64,000 nucleotides of DNA from an uncultured Clostridium sp. (GCA_934438135.1 CAKSBP010000012.1:1-64000); one strand, 5' to 3'; positions 24,680-34,018 are shown, numbered from the stretch's first letter. Notes: generated by a model from the letters alone, not told the origin. Numbers and translations: made by a program.

Positions 24680-26449
24680 ATGAATACAGAGAAGATTGAT
24701 AACCAGCTCAATCTGGCGTTGAGCAGCAGTCAGGAACAGCGGGATAGGACTGCAGATTTAAATATTGGATATGATGAAGAAGCGAATACATGGGAACTGA
24801 TTGTAAAATATTCATTCAGTCTCGACAAAATTCGAGACGAACTGGATATCACCGTTGTAGAACTCATGGCGAACTATGCAATTATTACAATTAAACAGTC
24901 TCTGATTGGCAAGCTGTCAGAATACCAGGAAATTGAGTATATTGAAATGCCAAAGGGACTGTTTTTTGCTGTCTCTGACGGCCGTGCATCTTCCTGCATT
25001 AATCAGGTGCAGTCAGGAAGCAATGGCTTGTTTGGAGATGGAATCTTAATTGCGGTTATTGATTCAGGCATTGATTATACCCATCCGGATTTTATTAATG
25101 AGAATGGGACTACACGGATTGTAGATTTATGGGATCAGACTATAACACCAGGAGAAGGGCAGGCACCACCTACTGGATATGCCATAGGAACCTTGTACAC
25201 GGAGGAGGCTATCAATGCTGCTTTAAAGGAGACAGATCGTGCTACACGTCAACAGTTGATTCCAAGTGAAGATTTGACTGGTCATGGCACTCATGTAGCG
25301 GGAATTGCCGCAGGAAATGGCAGAGCCAGCAATGGAGTTTACCGGGGAGTTGCAAGTAAATCCAATCTTCTTGTGGTGAAACTGGGAAGTTGCGTTGGTG
25401 AGAGTTTTCCAAAAACAACCCAGCTTATGTCAGCGATTGATTATTCCATTAAACGTGCTATTGAACTGGAAATGCCGTTGGTTATCAATGTGAGTTTTGG
25501 AAATAATTATGGTGCCCATGGAAATAATTCTATTCTGGAGCAATACATTAATGATGTAGCCGGTGTAGGAAGAACGACTATTTGTGTTGGTTCTGGAAAT
25601 GAAGCAGCATCTGGTCATCATGCATCTGGTCAGCTTAGAAATGGTGTAACAGATAATATTGAGCTTTCCATTGCAGAATGGGAAAATACACTGAATCTGC
25701 AGATATGGAAAAACTTCTATGATGATTTTGATATTATTGTTCATGCACCGGGAGCAACTCAGTCCGGGACGATTACGAAAGTTGCCGGGAAGCAGCAGTT
25801 TACCCTGGAGGGAACAGAACTCCTGATTTATTATGGAGAGCCAACTCCTTACAGTGTTCTACAGGAAATTTACATTGAATTTATTCCGTCTGGAAGTAAT
25901 ACTTATCTAACGAGTGGTGAGTGGCGTCTGGAACTGATTCCGAAAACTATTGTAAATGGAACATATCAAATGTGGTTTCCAACGGCAGAATCAATTAATC
26001 CACTGACTCGTTTCCTTCGTCCTTCTTTGGATACTACGTTGACGATTCCATCAACAGCAGAGAAAGTGATAACCGTAGGTGCATATGACAGCGATAAGGA
26101 CAGCATTGCCTTTTTCTCCGGACGTGGCTACACGATTACAGGGGAAATCAAGCCGGATATTGTGGCACCCGGTGTGGATATTATTTCAGCTTCTATCGGT
26201 GGTGGTTATACGACGAAGACGGGGACGTCTATGGCCACGCCGTTTGTGGCGGGATCAGCGGCACTGCTTATGGAATGGGGAATTGTTCGGCGACAGGACC
26301 CGTTTTTATACGGAGAGAAAGTCAAAGCATACTTAATCGCTGGGGCGAGGAAACTGCCCTTTGCCAGGGATTATCCAAATCCAGAAGTTGGATTTGGGGC
26401 GTTATGTCTAAGGGATTCGTTCCGATGGATTGGAGTGCAGAAGATTTAG
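24680..26449 (+). CDS. S8 subtilisin-like serine protease
   Basis: A 589-residue protease with the complete triad: AVIDSGIDYTHPDF (Asp, about residue 130), GHGTHVAGIAAG (His, about 203) and GTSMATPFVAG (Ser, about 516). The oxyanion region GSGNEAASGH is present. The catalytic parts are split by a long insert of about 200 residues, as in the clostridial Csp germination proteases and related cytoplasmic subtilases. There is no signal peptide; the first ~95 residues resemble a prodomain ending near a Ser/Gly-rich linker. A role in spore germination is possible but unproven; no spore gene adjoins it. The start ATG follows GGGAAAGAAGCATAT. Confidence 0.88.
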   Translation: MNTEKIDNQLNLALSSSQEQRDRTADLNIGYDEEANTWELIVKYSFSLDKIRDELDITVVELMANYAIITIKQSLIGKLSEYQEIEYIEMPKGLFFAVSDGRASSCINQVQSGSNGLFGDGILIAVIDSGIDYTHPDFINENGTTRIVDLWDQTITPGEGQAPPTGYAIGTLYTEEAINAALKETDRATRQQLIPSEDLTGHGTHVAGIAAGNGRASNGVYRGVASKSNLLVVKLGSCVGESFPKTTQLMSAIDYSIKRAIELEMPLVINVSFGNNYGAHGNNSILEQYINDVAGVGRTTICVGSGNEAASGHHASGQLRNGVTDNIELSIAEWENTLNLQIWKNFYDDFDIIVHAPGATQSGTITKVAGKQQFTLEGTELLIYYGEPTPYSVLQEIYIEFIPSGSNTYLTSGEWRLELIPKTIVNGTYQMWFPTAESINPLTRFLRPSLDTTLTIPSTAEKVITVGAYDSDKDSIAFFSGRGYTITGEIKPDIVAPGVDIISASIGGGYTTKTGTSMATPFVAGSAALLMEWGIVRRQDPFLYGEKVKAYLIAGARKLPFARDYPNPEVGFGALCLRDSFRWIGVQKI

Positions 26450-26473
26450 GGTGGAATTTGAATAGGAGTAGAA

Positions 26474-26515
26474 AAACAGGAGCTTTGTGCGGAGGCGTGA
26501 GCTCCTTGTTTCTTA
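26474..26515 (+). terminator. probable terminator of the subtilase gene
   Basis: AAACAGGAGCT and AGCTCCTTGTTT pair over 11 bp with one bulged T and a 15-base loop; TCTT follows. Confidence 0.6.
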
Positions 26516-26635
26516 TGTGAATTGTAAACTGAAAATCTATACCTAGCTCTAAATATAGTATGGTTTGTAAGCAAAAGTCCCGTATGGATTCTTGAATTAC
26601 AAATATATAGGGGAGTAAATGCGAGAAAGAAATGG

Positions 26636-26724
26636 ATAATGCGTTACAGAAATTGGGGTCTGGTGTTAAGCCGGCTGAATCTGCTCTATGATGACAGACT
26701 TAGACAATATCTATAACGCATTAT
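26636..26724. repeat. long-range inverted repeat, possible ncRNA
   Basis: ATAATGCGTTA (26636-26646) and TAACGCATTAT (26714-26724) are perfect complements. The enclosed 67 bases contain GTCTG and CAGAC, a second, weaker pairing. No T run follows, so it is not a terminator. Confidence 0.5.
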
Positions 26725-26846
26725 ATTATTAAGATACCGTCGGTAATTAAAAATACTACCGATAGCAGACAAATCATTTCTACATATCTCAATTCAATCA
26801 AATTGAATTTTATGATTTACTCGACACGAAAATAATTATACCCTCT

Positions 26847-27596
26847 TTACAGTGGAGCCATCAGAACCTTACCAGTTCCTCTATAAACATTCACTAAACC
26901 TTCCCCAGAAGCAGCAGAACCAATTAAGCTTTTCGTAGAACGTTCTACTGTAAACTGAAGGCTCTGACTCCAGGCGATAGCATAGCTGCCATCTATTTTT
27001 AAAACATCATCCTGTAAATTTACTTCCAGAAGTTCTTCTCTTGGATAAGCAGATTCTAATACGACGTATCCGGCACCTTTTAGACAGGTATTAAACAAAC
27101 CTTCTCCGCCGGCTACAGCAGAAGAAAAGGTGGAACGTGCAACGACTTTCATGTCAACGGAACCTTCACATGCAAGGAATAATCCGTCTTCGATGACCAT
27201 GCCATTCCAGTCAGCGGCATTTTCAATTAATAAGTATTTGTAAGTTGGTTCTAATACAACGGAACCGGTGCCGTGGTAACGGGGTTTGATGGCACTTTCC
27301 TTTGTTACTTTGGAACCAGCCAGCTTTTTAATAAAATCACCAGCTCCTTTGATGTTAGTTGCAGCACTGACATTTCCAGCCATCCACTGCATTGCACCAG
27401 ATTGAAGAACTACATCAGAATCATTGAGGGTTACGAAAACCTGTCTTTTTTTAATGTTCATTTCGGATGCAAAGTATGCCTGAGCTGCATTTGACGGGGA
27501 GACGCTTAAATCTTTTTCGTATTCATAGATTTGAAAAGGCCCCTGGCTTTCTATTAGTTTACGGTTCTTTGTATCTGCTGAATTAATCTGAAACAT
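26847..27596 (-). CDS. AIM24-family protein
   Basis: A 249-residue protein of the AIM24/TIGR00266-like beta-roll family: QWMAGNVSA, GAGDFIKK, GTGSVVLEPTYKYLLIEN and repeated GxGxVxLES-type blocks (GAGYVVLESAYP, GTGKVLMAPL). Bacterial members have no settled function; yeast Aim24 is mitochondrial. No signal peptide or membrane segment. The start ATG is preceded by AGGAGGATAATCACA. It lies downstream of the LysR gene in the same direction with a 55-base gap. Confidence 0.88.
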   Translation of the reverse strand: MFQINSADTKNRKLIESQGPFQIYEYEKDLSVSPSNAAQAYFASEMNIKKRQVFVTLNDSDVVLQSGAMQWMAGNVSAATNIKGAGDFIKKLAGSKVTKESAIKPRYHGTGSVVLEPTYKYLLIENAADWNGMVIEDGLFLACEGSVDMKVVARSTFSSAVAGGEGLFNTCLKGAGYVVLESAYPREELLEVNLQDDVLKIDGSYAIAWSQSLQFTVERSTKSLIGSAASGEGLVNVYRGTGKVLMAPL

Positions 27597-27651
27597 TGTG
27601 ATTATCCTCCTATTTCGCTTCGTAAAAAAATGGTATTTTTATCATATTATA

Positions 27652-28557
27652 TCATATATATGCGGACTTTTCCTTATAAAATGCTATAAATTTTTCCATG
27701 GAACCAGAAATATAAGAACTGGAGGAATAGGCAAATCCAACTTCACGCTTTGGAATGGAGGCTGGGAGAGGGATTTCCATTAGTTGGCCGCTGTCTAATT
27801 CCTTTTGGACAAATTCCTTGATTACGCATGCAGCACCGATGCCGATTTTAGCAAATTCAATTAGAAGATCCATATTGCTGACTTCCAGTACCTGATTTGT
27901 ATGGATGTTATGAGCTTTGAAAAAACTTTCTATATAGCGGCGTGTAATATTTTCTTCATTTAAGAGCATTAGGTTCCCTTTCTGGAAAATATTAATATCT
28001 TCTGTGTCAGAACGCAGTTTCAGATTTTCCAGATAGGTACTGGTTGCCACAAAGGTATCCTGAATCGAAGTCAGTGGAAAGAAATTCAGGTGTCTGCAAT
28101 GCTCTGGACGTCCGATTAATCCAATGTCAATTTTATCTTTTAGGAGCAGTTCCATGGTGTCAAAGGTGGATTGGCACTGAATTGTGATTTTAATATGTGG
28201 ATAACGTTCTACAAATTCCTTTAGGTAAGAAAGAAGCAGATATTTGCACAAAGTAGTGCTGACGCCAATCCGCAGATGTCCGATTCCAAGTTTGCGTATT
28301 CGTTTTAAATCTTCCTCGCCTTTTTCAAGTGCTTCAAATGCAAGAGCCGTCTGATTATAAATCAGTTTTCCCTCATCCGTCAGGGTTACTCCTCTGGAGT
28401 TTCGATGAAATAAGGTGACAGACAGGCTTTCTTCTAATTTTTTAATCGCTTTGGAAATTGCCGGTTGGCTGATGTAAAGTTCATTTGCTGCTTTGGAAAT
28501 ATTTCCATGTCTGGCGACGGTGTAAAAAATATGATAAAGAGAGAGAGTATTTTCCAT
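27652..28557 (-). CDS. LysR-family transcriptional regulator divergent from leuCD
   Basis: A 301-residue regulator. The N-terminal winged helix is clear (FYTVARHGNISKAANELYISQPAISKAIKKLEE region, residues about 8-40), followed by the LysR dimer helix and a substrate-binding domain starting LRIGVSTTLCKYLLL. I prefer the ATG at 28557 (MENTLSLYHIFY), which fits the family; a GTG at 28578 is in frame. It is transcribed away from leuCD across a 180-base region carrying a TATAAC-N5-GTTATA palindrome, so control of leuCD with a leucine-pathway intermediate is a reasonable inference, not shown. Confidence 0.9.
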   Translation of the reverse strand: MENTLSLYHIFYTVARHGNISKAANELYISQPAISKAIKKLEESLSVTLFHRNSRGVTLTDEGKLIYNQTALAFEALEKGEEDLKRIRKLGIGHLRIGVSTTLCKYLLLSYLKEFVERYPHIKITIQCQSTFDTMELLLKDKIDIGLIGRPEHCRHLNFFPLTSIQDTFVATSTYLENLKLRSDTEDINIFQKGNLMLLNEENITRRYIESFFKAHNIHTNQVLEVSNMDLLIEFAKIGIGAACVIKEFVQKELDSGQLMEIPLPASIPKREVGFAYSSSSYISGSMEKFIAFYKEKSAYI

Positions 28558-28580
28558 GTTCTGTATCAGACCTTTCACAA

Positions 28581-28597
28581 TATAACTAATGGTTATA
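28581..28597. promoter_or_regulatory. LysR-type operator candidate
   Basis: TATAAC (28581-28586), 5 bases, GTTATA (28592-28597): a perfect dyad containing the T-N11-A pattern of LysR sites, 24 bases upstream of the regulator's own start and about 45 bases upstream of the leuC -10. Confidence 0.6.
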
Positions 28598-28638
28598 GTA
28601 AATATAGTTAATATGTATTTTATTTATATCAAAGCTTA

Positions 28639-28647
28639 TGTTACAAT
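28639..28647 (+). promoter_or_regulatory. leuCD promoter, extended -10
   Basis: TGTTACAAT with extended -10 TG; no good -35 is seen, in keeping with a promoter that needs an activator such as the divergent LysR protein. Confidence 0.5.
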
Positions 28648-28736
28648 AACAACATAGAAATTGCAAGTTGTGAGAAAACGTGATAAAATTTCCAGGAGCC
28701 ATAACTGCAAGAGAAAATCTTAAGGAGGAATAAATT

Positions 28737-30002
28737 ATGGGAATGACAATGACGCAGAAAATCTTAGCTGCACATGCTGGATTAGATAAGGTTACAGCTG
28801 GACAGCTGATTGAGGCAGACTTGGATTTAGTGTTAGCAAATGATATTACTGGACCAGTGGCAATTCATGAGGTGCAGAAATTAAATAAAAAGACAGTTTT
28901 TGATAAAAGCAAAATTGCTTTAGTACCAGACCACTTTACACCAAATAAAGACATTAAGTCCGCAGAACATTGTAAATGTGTACGTCAGTATACAAAAGAA
29001 CAGGGAATTGAGAATTACTTTGAAGTAGGAGAAATGGGTATTGAGCATGCACTGCTTCCGGAAAAAGGATTGATAGTTGCTGGAGAAACATGTATCGGTG
29101 CAGACTCCCATACATGTACATATGGTGCACTTGGAGCATTTTCAACAGGTGTTGGAAGTACTGATATGGGTGCTGGAATGATTACAGGGAAAGCATGGTT
29201 CAAAGTACCATCCGCTATTAAATTTGTTTTAACTGGAAAACCCAAAAAATGGGTAAGCGGTAAAGACATTATCTTACATATCATCGGAATGATAGGTGTA
29301 GACGGTGCACTTTATAAATCCATGGAATTTGTAGGAGATGGTATTGCTAATCTTTCCATGGATGACCGTTTTACCATTGCAAATATGGCAATCGAAGCTG
29401 GTGCAAAGAACGGAATTTTTCCAGTAGATGAAAAAACTATCGCATACATGAAAGAACATTCTAAGAAAGAATATACAGCATATACAGCAGATGAAGATGC
29501 AGAATATGATGAAACATACACTATTGACTTATCTACATTAGAGTCAACGGTTGCATTTCCACATCTTCCAGAGAATACAAAGACTGTCAAAGAATCTGGT
29601 GAAGTAAAGATTGACCAGGTTGTTATTGGTTCCTGTACAAATGGACGTCTGGATGATTTAAGAGTCGCTGCGAAAATTTTAGAAGGAAGACATGTGGCAG
29701 AAGGAATCCGTGTTATTGTATTCCCTGCGACACAGAAGATTTACTTACAGGCAATTGAAGAAGGATTAATTCAGACATTTATTAAGGCTGGTGCAGTTGT
29801 CAGCACTCCAACCTGCGGACCTTGCTTAGGCGGACATATGGGCGTTTTAGCAGCAGGCGAAAGAGCCGTTTCTACTACAAACAGAAACTTTGTAGGCCGC
29901 ATGGGTCATGTGGAATCAGAAGTTTATCTTGCAAGCCCTGCTGTTGCAGCAGCAAGTGCAGTAACTGGTAAAATCTCTGAACCATCAGAATTAGGATTAT
30001 AG
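28737..30002 (+). CDS. leuC: 3-isopropylmalate dehydratase large subunit
   Basis: Iron-sulfur isomerase converting 2- to 3-isopropylmalate in leucine synthesis, with LeuD. The 421-residue protein is the shorter archaeal/clostridial type and could also accept homologous acids. Cluster cysteines lie in VIGSCTNGR and TPTCGPCLGGH; IGADSHTCTYGALGAF and GRMGH are active-site segments. The ATG follows TAAGGAGGAATAAATT. leuD begins 13 bases after the stop. Confidence 0.95.
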   Translation: MGMTMTQKILAAHAGLDKVTAGQLIEADLDLVLANDITGPVAIHEVQKLNKKTVFDKSKIALVPDHFTPNKDIKSAEHCKCVRQYTKEQGIENYFEVGEMGIEHALLPEKGLIVAGETCIGADSHTCTYGALGAFSTGVGSTDMGAGMITGKAWFKVPSAIKFVLTGKPKKWVSGKDIILHIIGMIGVDGALYKSMEFVGDGIANLSMDDRFTIANMAIEAGAKNGIFPVDEKTIAYMKEHSKKEYTAYTADEDAEYDETYTIDLSTLESTVAFPHLPENTKTVKESGEVKIDQVVIGSCTNGRLDDLRVAAKILEGRHVAEGIRVIVFPATQKIYLQAIEEGLIQTFIKAGAVVSTPTCGPCLGGHMGVLAAGERAVSTTNRNFVGRMGHVESEVYLASPAVAAASAVTGKISEPSELGL

Positions 30003-30014
30003 GAGGAAGCAGGC

Positions 30015-30500
30015 ATGAAAGCAAACGGAACAGTTTTTAAATATGGTGATAATGTAGATACAGATGTAATTATTCCGGCAAGATACTTAAATTCTTCAGA
30101 TGGATTTGAACTGGCAAAACACTGCATGGAAGATATTGATGCAGATTTTGCTAAGAAAGTAAAGAAAGGCGATATTATTGTTGCAGATAAAAACTTTGGA
30201 TGTGGTTCTTCCAGAGAACATGCACCGCTTTCTATTAAGTGTGCAGGTGTAAGCTGTGTTATTGCAGAAACATTTGCAAGAATTTTTTATAGAAATGCAA
30301 TTAACATTGGACTTCCAATCATTGAATGTCCGGAAGCAGCAAAAAATATTGAAGCTGGAGACGATGTAGAAGTCGATTTCGATTCCGGTATGATTTATAA
30401 TAAAACAAAAGGAACCAAATTCCAGGGGCAGGCATTTCCAGAATTTATGCAGAAAATCATTACTTCCGGCGGTCTAATGAATTATATTAATGAGAAATAA
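30015..30500 (+). CDS. leuD: 3-isopropylmalate dehydratase small subunit
   Basis: Small swivel subunit (161 residues) pairing with LeuC. Typical motifs: GDNVDTDVIIPARYL and FGCGSSREHAPLSIK, with VIAETFARIFYRNAINIG. The ATG follows AGGAGGAAGCAGGC. leuA and leuB are absent from the window. Confidence 0.96.
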   Translation: MKANGTVFKYGDNVDTDVIIPARYLNSSDGFELAKHCMEDIDADFAKKVKKGDIIVADKNFGCGSSREHAPLSIKCAGVSCVIAETFARIFYRNAINIGLPIIECPEAAKNIEAGDDVEVDFDSGMIYNKTKGTKFQGQAFPEFMQKIITSGGLMNYINEK

Positions 30501-30560
30501 ATAGAGCAAAAAAGAAAGACGGTATAATCTTTTTAAATAATAGAAATTGTTTTAAGAAAA

Positions 30561-30622
30561 GTTCACTTTTGAATGACAAGAGAAAGTTACTCTGTCTATT
30601 CAAAGTGGGCTTTTTATTTTTT
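30561..30622 (+). terminator. intrinsic terminator of leuCD
   Basis: A long imperfect hairpin (30561-30582 with 30590-30610) with small bulges is followed by TTTTTATTTTTT. Confidence 0.75.
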
Positions 30623-30743
30623 ATATAGCGAAGGGGATGCTTTCAGCATGATTGTGATTATATTGGGAAAGTATCGGAAGGAAGGTTCACCGGCAGGTAG
30701 ACATATGAATATGAAGTTGCCCATGGATAAACAGTCCAGTTAG

Positions 30744-30752
30744 TGCTATAAT
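30744..30752 (+). promoter_or_regulatory. extended -10 promoter for the HD-domain gene
   Basis: TGCTATAAT, 24 bases before the start codon; -35 weak. Confidence 0.55.
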
Positions 30753-30775
30753 ACCCAATATAAAGGGGTGATGTT

Positions 30776-31255
30776 ATGACTGAGCAGGAAGAGCTCTTTA
30801 TTCGAAATGAGCTGCGTGAACTTTTAAAAGACCCGAAATTCAGACAGATGGATGCTTTTATCCAGCATGGTAATGTAACTTGTTTAAAACACTGTATTTC
30901 TGTGGCATACTTAAGTTATGCGTATTGTATCCGGTATCATGTGAAAGCAGATATGAAAAGCCTAATCCGTGGTGCTATGCTTCATGATTACTTTTTGTAT
31001 GACTGGCATATAAAAAATAAAAAAAGAAAATTACATGGCTTTTATCATCCGATTCAGGCACTTGAAAATGCAGACCGTGATTTTAAGCTGACGAACATAG
31101 AAAAAGATATTATTGTAAATCATATGTGGCCGCTGACGTTTCTGCATCGGCCGCATTACCGGGAAAGCCGGATTATCTGTCTAACGGATAAGATGTGTAG
31201 TTTTTCGGAGACATTTGGAATGAGCATCTGGCAGTATAACCTGGCAGAAGTATAA
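30776..31255 (+). CDS. HD-domain phosphohydrolase
   Basis: A 159-residue HD-superfamily protein. The metal site is spread over KHCISVAYLSY, the HD pair in AMLHDYFLYDW, and later His residues in KLHGFYHPIQAL and IVNHMWPL. The substrate is unknown; relatives hydrolyse nucleotides or phosphate esters. The ATG follows AAGGGGTGATGTT. A second, different HD protein follows 16 bases later, so the two may act in the same nucleotide-related process. Confidence 0.8.
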   Translation: MTEQEELFIRNELRELLKDPKFRQMDAFIQHGNVTCLKHCISVAYLSYAYCIRYHVKADMKSLIRGAMLHDYFLYDWHIKNKKRKLHGFYHPIQALENADRDFKLTNIEKDIIVNHMWPLTFLHRPHYRESRIICLTDKMCSFSETFGMSIWQYNLAEV

Positions 31256-31271
31256 AATTAGGAGGTGTACA

Positions 31272-31874
31272 ATGGAACGAATCGAACAGCAGATAAATTT
31301 TATCAAAGAAGTAGATAAATTGAAGAAAATCGGAAGACAGACTTATTTAAGTGATGCAAGCCGTAAAGAAAATGATGCAGAGCATTCTTGGCATTTGGCA
31401 TTGATGGCAATGCTTCTAAATGAATATGCGGCAGAAAAGGTAGATGTACTCAGGGTAATGAGTATGGTGCTGATTCATGATATTATTGAAATTGATGCAG
31501 GGGATACGTATGCCTATGATGAAGCTGGAAATCAGACTAAGCGGGAGCGAGAGGTGAAGGCAGCCGATCGTATTTTTAATCTTCTTCCGAAGGATCAGGC
31601 AGTCTATATGCGTGAACTATGGGAAGAATTTGAGCGATCGGATACACCAGAAGCAAAATTTGCACTGGCATTAGACAAGATTCAACCAACCATGTTAAAT
31701 GATGCATCTGGAGGTCGTTCCTGGAAGGAACATGGAATCGGTATTTCCCAGGTTATTAACCGGAATAAGAAAACACCAGAAGGTTCCAAAGAATTATGGG
31801 AATATGCACTGAAGCATTTTCTGGAACCAAATGTGGCAAATGGAAATCTAAAAGAAGACAGAAAGGAAAGATAG
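31272..31874 (+). CDS. HD-domain nucleotidase, YfbR/HDDC2-like
   Basis: A 200-residue HD phosphohydrolase similar to YfbR (5'-deoxynucleotidase). Metal ligands: ENDAEHSWHLALMA, the HD in MVLIHDIIEIDAGD and a later Asp in FALALDKIQP. The ATG follows TTAGGAGGTGTACA. The aminopeptidase gene starts five bases after its stop if the TTG start proposed there is right. Confidence 0.88.
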   Translation: MERIEQQINFIKEVDKLKKIGRQTYLSDASRKENDAEHSWHLALMAMLLNEYAAEKVDVLRVMSMVLIHDIIEIDAGDTYAYDEAGNQTKREREVKAADRIFNLLPKDQAVYMRELWEEFERSDTPEAKFALALDKIQPTMLNDASGGRSWKEHGIGISQVINRNKKTPEGSKELWEYALKHFLEPNVANGNLKEDRKER

Positions 31875-31879
31875 GTAAA

Positions 31880-33988
31880 TTGCAGTATTTAGAGAAAATC
31901 AGAGAAGAAAACGAATCGGTAAAAGAACGTTATGAACTTGCTATGGAGCGTGTAGAAACATTGTTTGATGAAAGTGATTCTTCCTGGCTTAAGAAAAAAG
32001 AAAACTATAATTATTTTCTGTACTTTGTACATGTACAGAATTTTTTAAAAAGTATAAAAACAGCATATGAATTAGTAGAAAGCGGAGAAATCAAAAACTA
32101 TTCAATTGAAGCCCTGAAGCAGTTAAATCATGGTCTTTATGGTTGGATAACAGGAGAAGAAATCGAAGGACTGTCTTATGAAAACAGTTTTACGAATCCT
32201 GCCTATGCAGTAAAAATGCTTGGAAAGAAAGATGGAAAGCTTCTATCCTTTCTATTTACAGAGCTGACAGGGCTGATTTCCTATGCATTTACCCAGAAGC
32301 TGTTTGATATTACCATTGGTGTGGAATTGTTTTTGGAGATTTTTGGATATTATAACGATTATGATGAAAATAGTTATAAAGAAGCAAAATCAGCCGTTTA
32401 TTATTATATCAGTGATTACAGCGACGTGCGGATGGAATGGAGAACAAGGGAAATCCTTGATCCATCTATTAGTTTTGCTTCTCAGCTGATAGAAGAATCC
32501 GATTTAAGTGATTTACGTTATCTGTATTTGTTTGGTGAGTATATTGGTGAAAATGAAATCGGTATTGCCCGCTATTTAAATACATTAAGTGAGGAAGAAA
32601 TTACAAAGATTGCCAGTACTTATACAGAAGGATATCGTCTTGGATTTATTCAGAATAAGGTAGACTTATCTAAAAAATCAGTAGTTAACATCCGTTATAA
32701 TTTAGGTTTTGAGCGGGTTGTAAAAAAGGCTATGGAACAGTTTGAAAAAATGGGTCTGAAGGCGACAATTTATGGTGCAGCAAAAAGCAGTATTCATAAG
32801 AGAAGAAATTTAAAAATTGGTTATACATCCGTGTTTCCTGTAAAACAGTTTGATTATGATCACCGTTTTGATGATGGACTGTATCTTGACAAGGGATTTG
32901 TAGAGCGGAAGCTGGCAACGCTTCATCAGGCATATGAAAAATATGCAGATTTGGCGAAACAGTATGCCGGTCCTGCTGTAATTGAGATTTTTGGTGAAAA
33001 ACCATTTGAACCACTTGCGAAGGAAGAATGTGTCACATTATCAGAAAAGCAGCAGAAGCTAACGGTATATTATGCCAGAGAGTCTGCTAAGATAACAAAT
33101 CAGTATTTAAAGAGTGATGAAATTAGTTTTACGATTATAGCATTTCCAATTCCGGAAATTGGATCACAGTTTGATGAGATTTTCAAAGAGACGGTAAAAG
33201 TGAATACGCTGGATATGAATGTTTATCGTAAAATTCATCAAAGTCTGATTGACTGCCTGGATCAGGGAGATTATGTTCATGTTCTTGGAAGCGGCGAAAA
33301 TAAAACGGATATTAAAGTAAATCTAATTGACCTGAAAAATCCAGAGAAAGAGACGATTTTTGAAAACTGCCTGGCAGATGTAAATATTCCAGTTGGAGAG
33401 GTATTTACGTCTCCACGTTTAACAGGAACAAACGGTGTTCTTCATGTTACCCGCGTATTTTTAAATGAGTTGGAATATAAAAATCTTTCCCTGACATTTA
33501 AGGACGGAATGGTAACAGAATACAGCTGTTCCAACTTTGAAGATACTGAAAAAAATCAGAAATTTGTAAAAGAAAATTTATTATGCCAGCATGATACACT
33601 CCCAATCGGAGAGTTTGCTATTGGAACCAATACGACTGCTTATAAAATGGCACGTACCTTTGATATTCAGGCGAAGATGCCGATTCTGATTGCAGAAAAG
33701 ACAGGACCTCATTTTGCAGTGGGTGATACCTGTTATTCCATGAGCGAGGACCATAAGGTTTATAATCCAGATGGCAAGGAGATTGTTGCCAGGGAAAATG
33801 AATGCTCCGTATTAAGAAAAACAGATATTGATAAGGCGTATTTTAACTGTCATACAGATATTACAATTCCATATGATGAATTGAAAGAAATTTCGGTTGT
33901 GAAAAAGGATGGAACCAGTGTTGCGATTATTCGCGACGGAAAGTTTGTACTAGAAGGTACAGAATGGCTGAATGGAGCATTGGAATAG
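31880..33988 (+). CDS. M29-family aminopeptidase with long N-terminal extension
   Basis: A 702-residue protein. The C-terminal ~360 residues are an M29 (AmpS/AmpT) aminopeptidase; the likely metal ligands are Glu in VGEVFTSPR, Glu in IGEFAIGTN, His in GPHFAVGDT and His/Asp in NCHTDIT. Family members are about 410 residues, so the first ~300 residues (helical, Tyr- and Glu-rich) are an extra domain I do not recognise. An ATG frame opens at 31796, but would overlap the previous gene by 79 bases without a ribosome binding site; TTG at 31880 follows AAAGGAAAGATAGG and begins LQYLEKIREEN. The start therefore remains uncertain. Confidence 0.82.
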   Translation: MQYLEKIREENESVKERYELAMERVETLFDESDSSWLKKKENYNYFLYFVHVQNFLKSIKTAYELVESGEIKNYSIEALKQLNHGLYGWITGEEIEGLSYENSFTNPAYAVKMLGKKDGKLLSFLFTELTGLISYAFTQKLFDITIGVELFLEIFGYYNDYDENSYKEAKSAVYYYISDYSDVRMEWRTREILDPSISFASQLIEESDLSDLRYLYLFGEYIGENEIGIARYLNTLSEEEITKIASTYTEGYRLGFIQNKVDLSKKSVVNIRYNLGFERVVKKAMEQFEKMGLKATIYGAAKSSIHKRRNLKIGYTSVFPVKQFDYDHRFDDGLYLDKGFVERKLATLHQAYEKYADLAKQYAGPAVIEIFGEKPFEPLAKEECVTLSEKQQKLTVYYARESAKITNQYLKSDEISFTIIAFPIPEIGSQFDEIFKETVKVNTLDMNVYRKIHQSLIDCLDQGDYVHVLGSGENKTDIKVNLIDLKNPEKETIFENCLADVNIPVGEVFTSPRLTGTNGVLHVTRVFLNELEYKNLSLTFKDGMVTEYSCSNFEDTEKNQKFVKENLLCQHDTLPIGEFAIGTNTTAYKMARTFDIQAKMPILIAEKTGPHFAVGDTCYSMSEDHKVYNPDGKEIVARENECSVLRKTDIDKAYFNCHTDITIPYDELKEISVVKKDGTSVAIIRDGKFVLEGTEWLNGALE

Positions 33989-34018
33989 ACACCACCAATA
34001 CGCAGAGGATTACAATAG

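Larger units (their letters stand above)
26450..26846. other. 400-base intergenic region rich in inverted repeats
   Basis: After the terminator at 26474 the region holds an 11-bp perfect inverted repeat (26636-26646 with 26714-26724) enclosing 67 bases, a 6-bp one (26740-26745 with 26757-26762) and an 8-bp hairpin AATTCAAT/ATTGAATT (26791-26809). I find no supported gene. A frame of about 60 codons ends at 26716 but has no plausible start. Confidence 0.5.

Noticed and set aside
25430..25744. Minus-strand frame of 104 residues inside the subtilase gene
   Set aside because: Shadow of the clearly conserved protease frame; no start signal.
26530..26716. Open frame of about 60 codons ending at 26716
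   Set aside because: No start codon with a ribosome binding site near its beginning, and its end overlaps an inverted repeat; likely chance.
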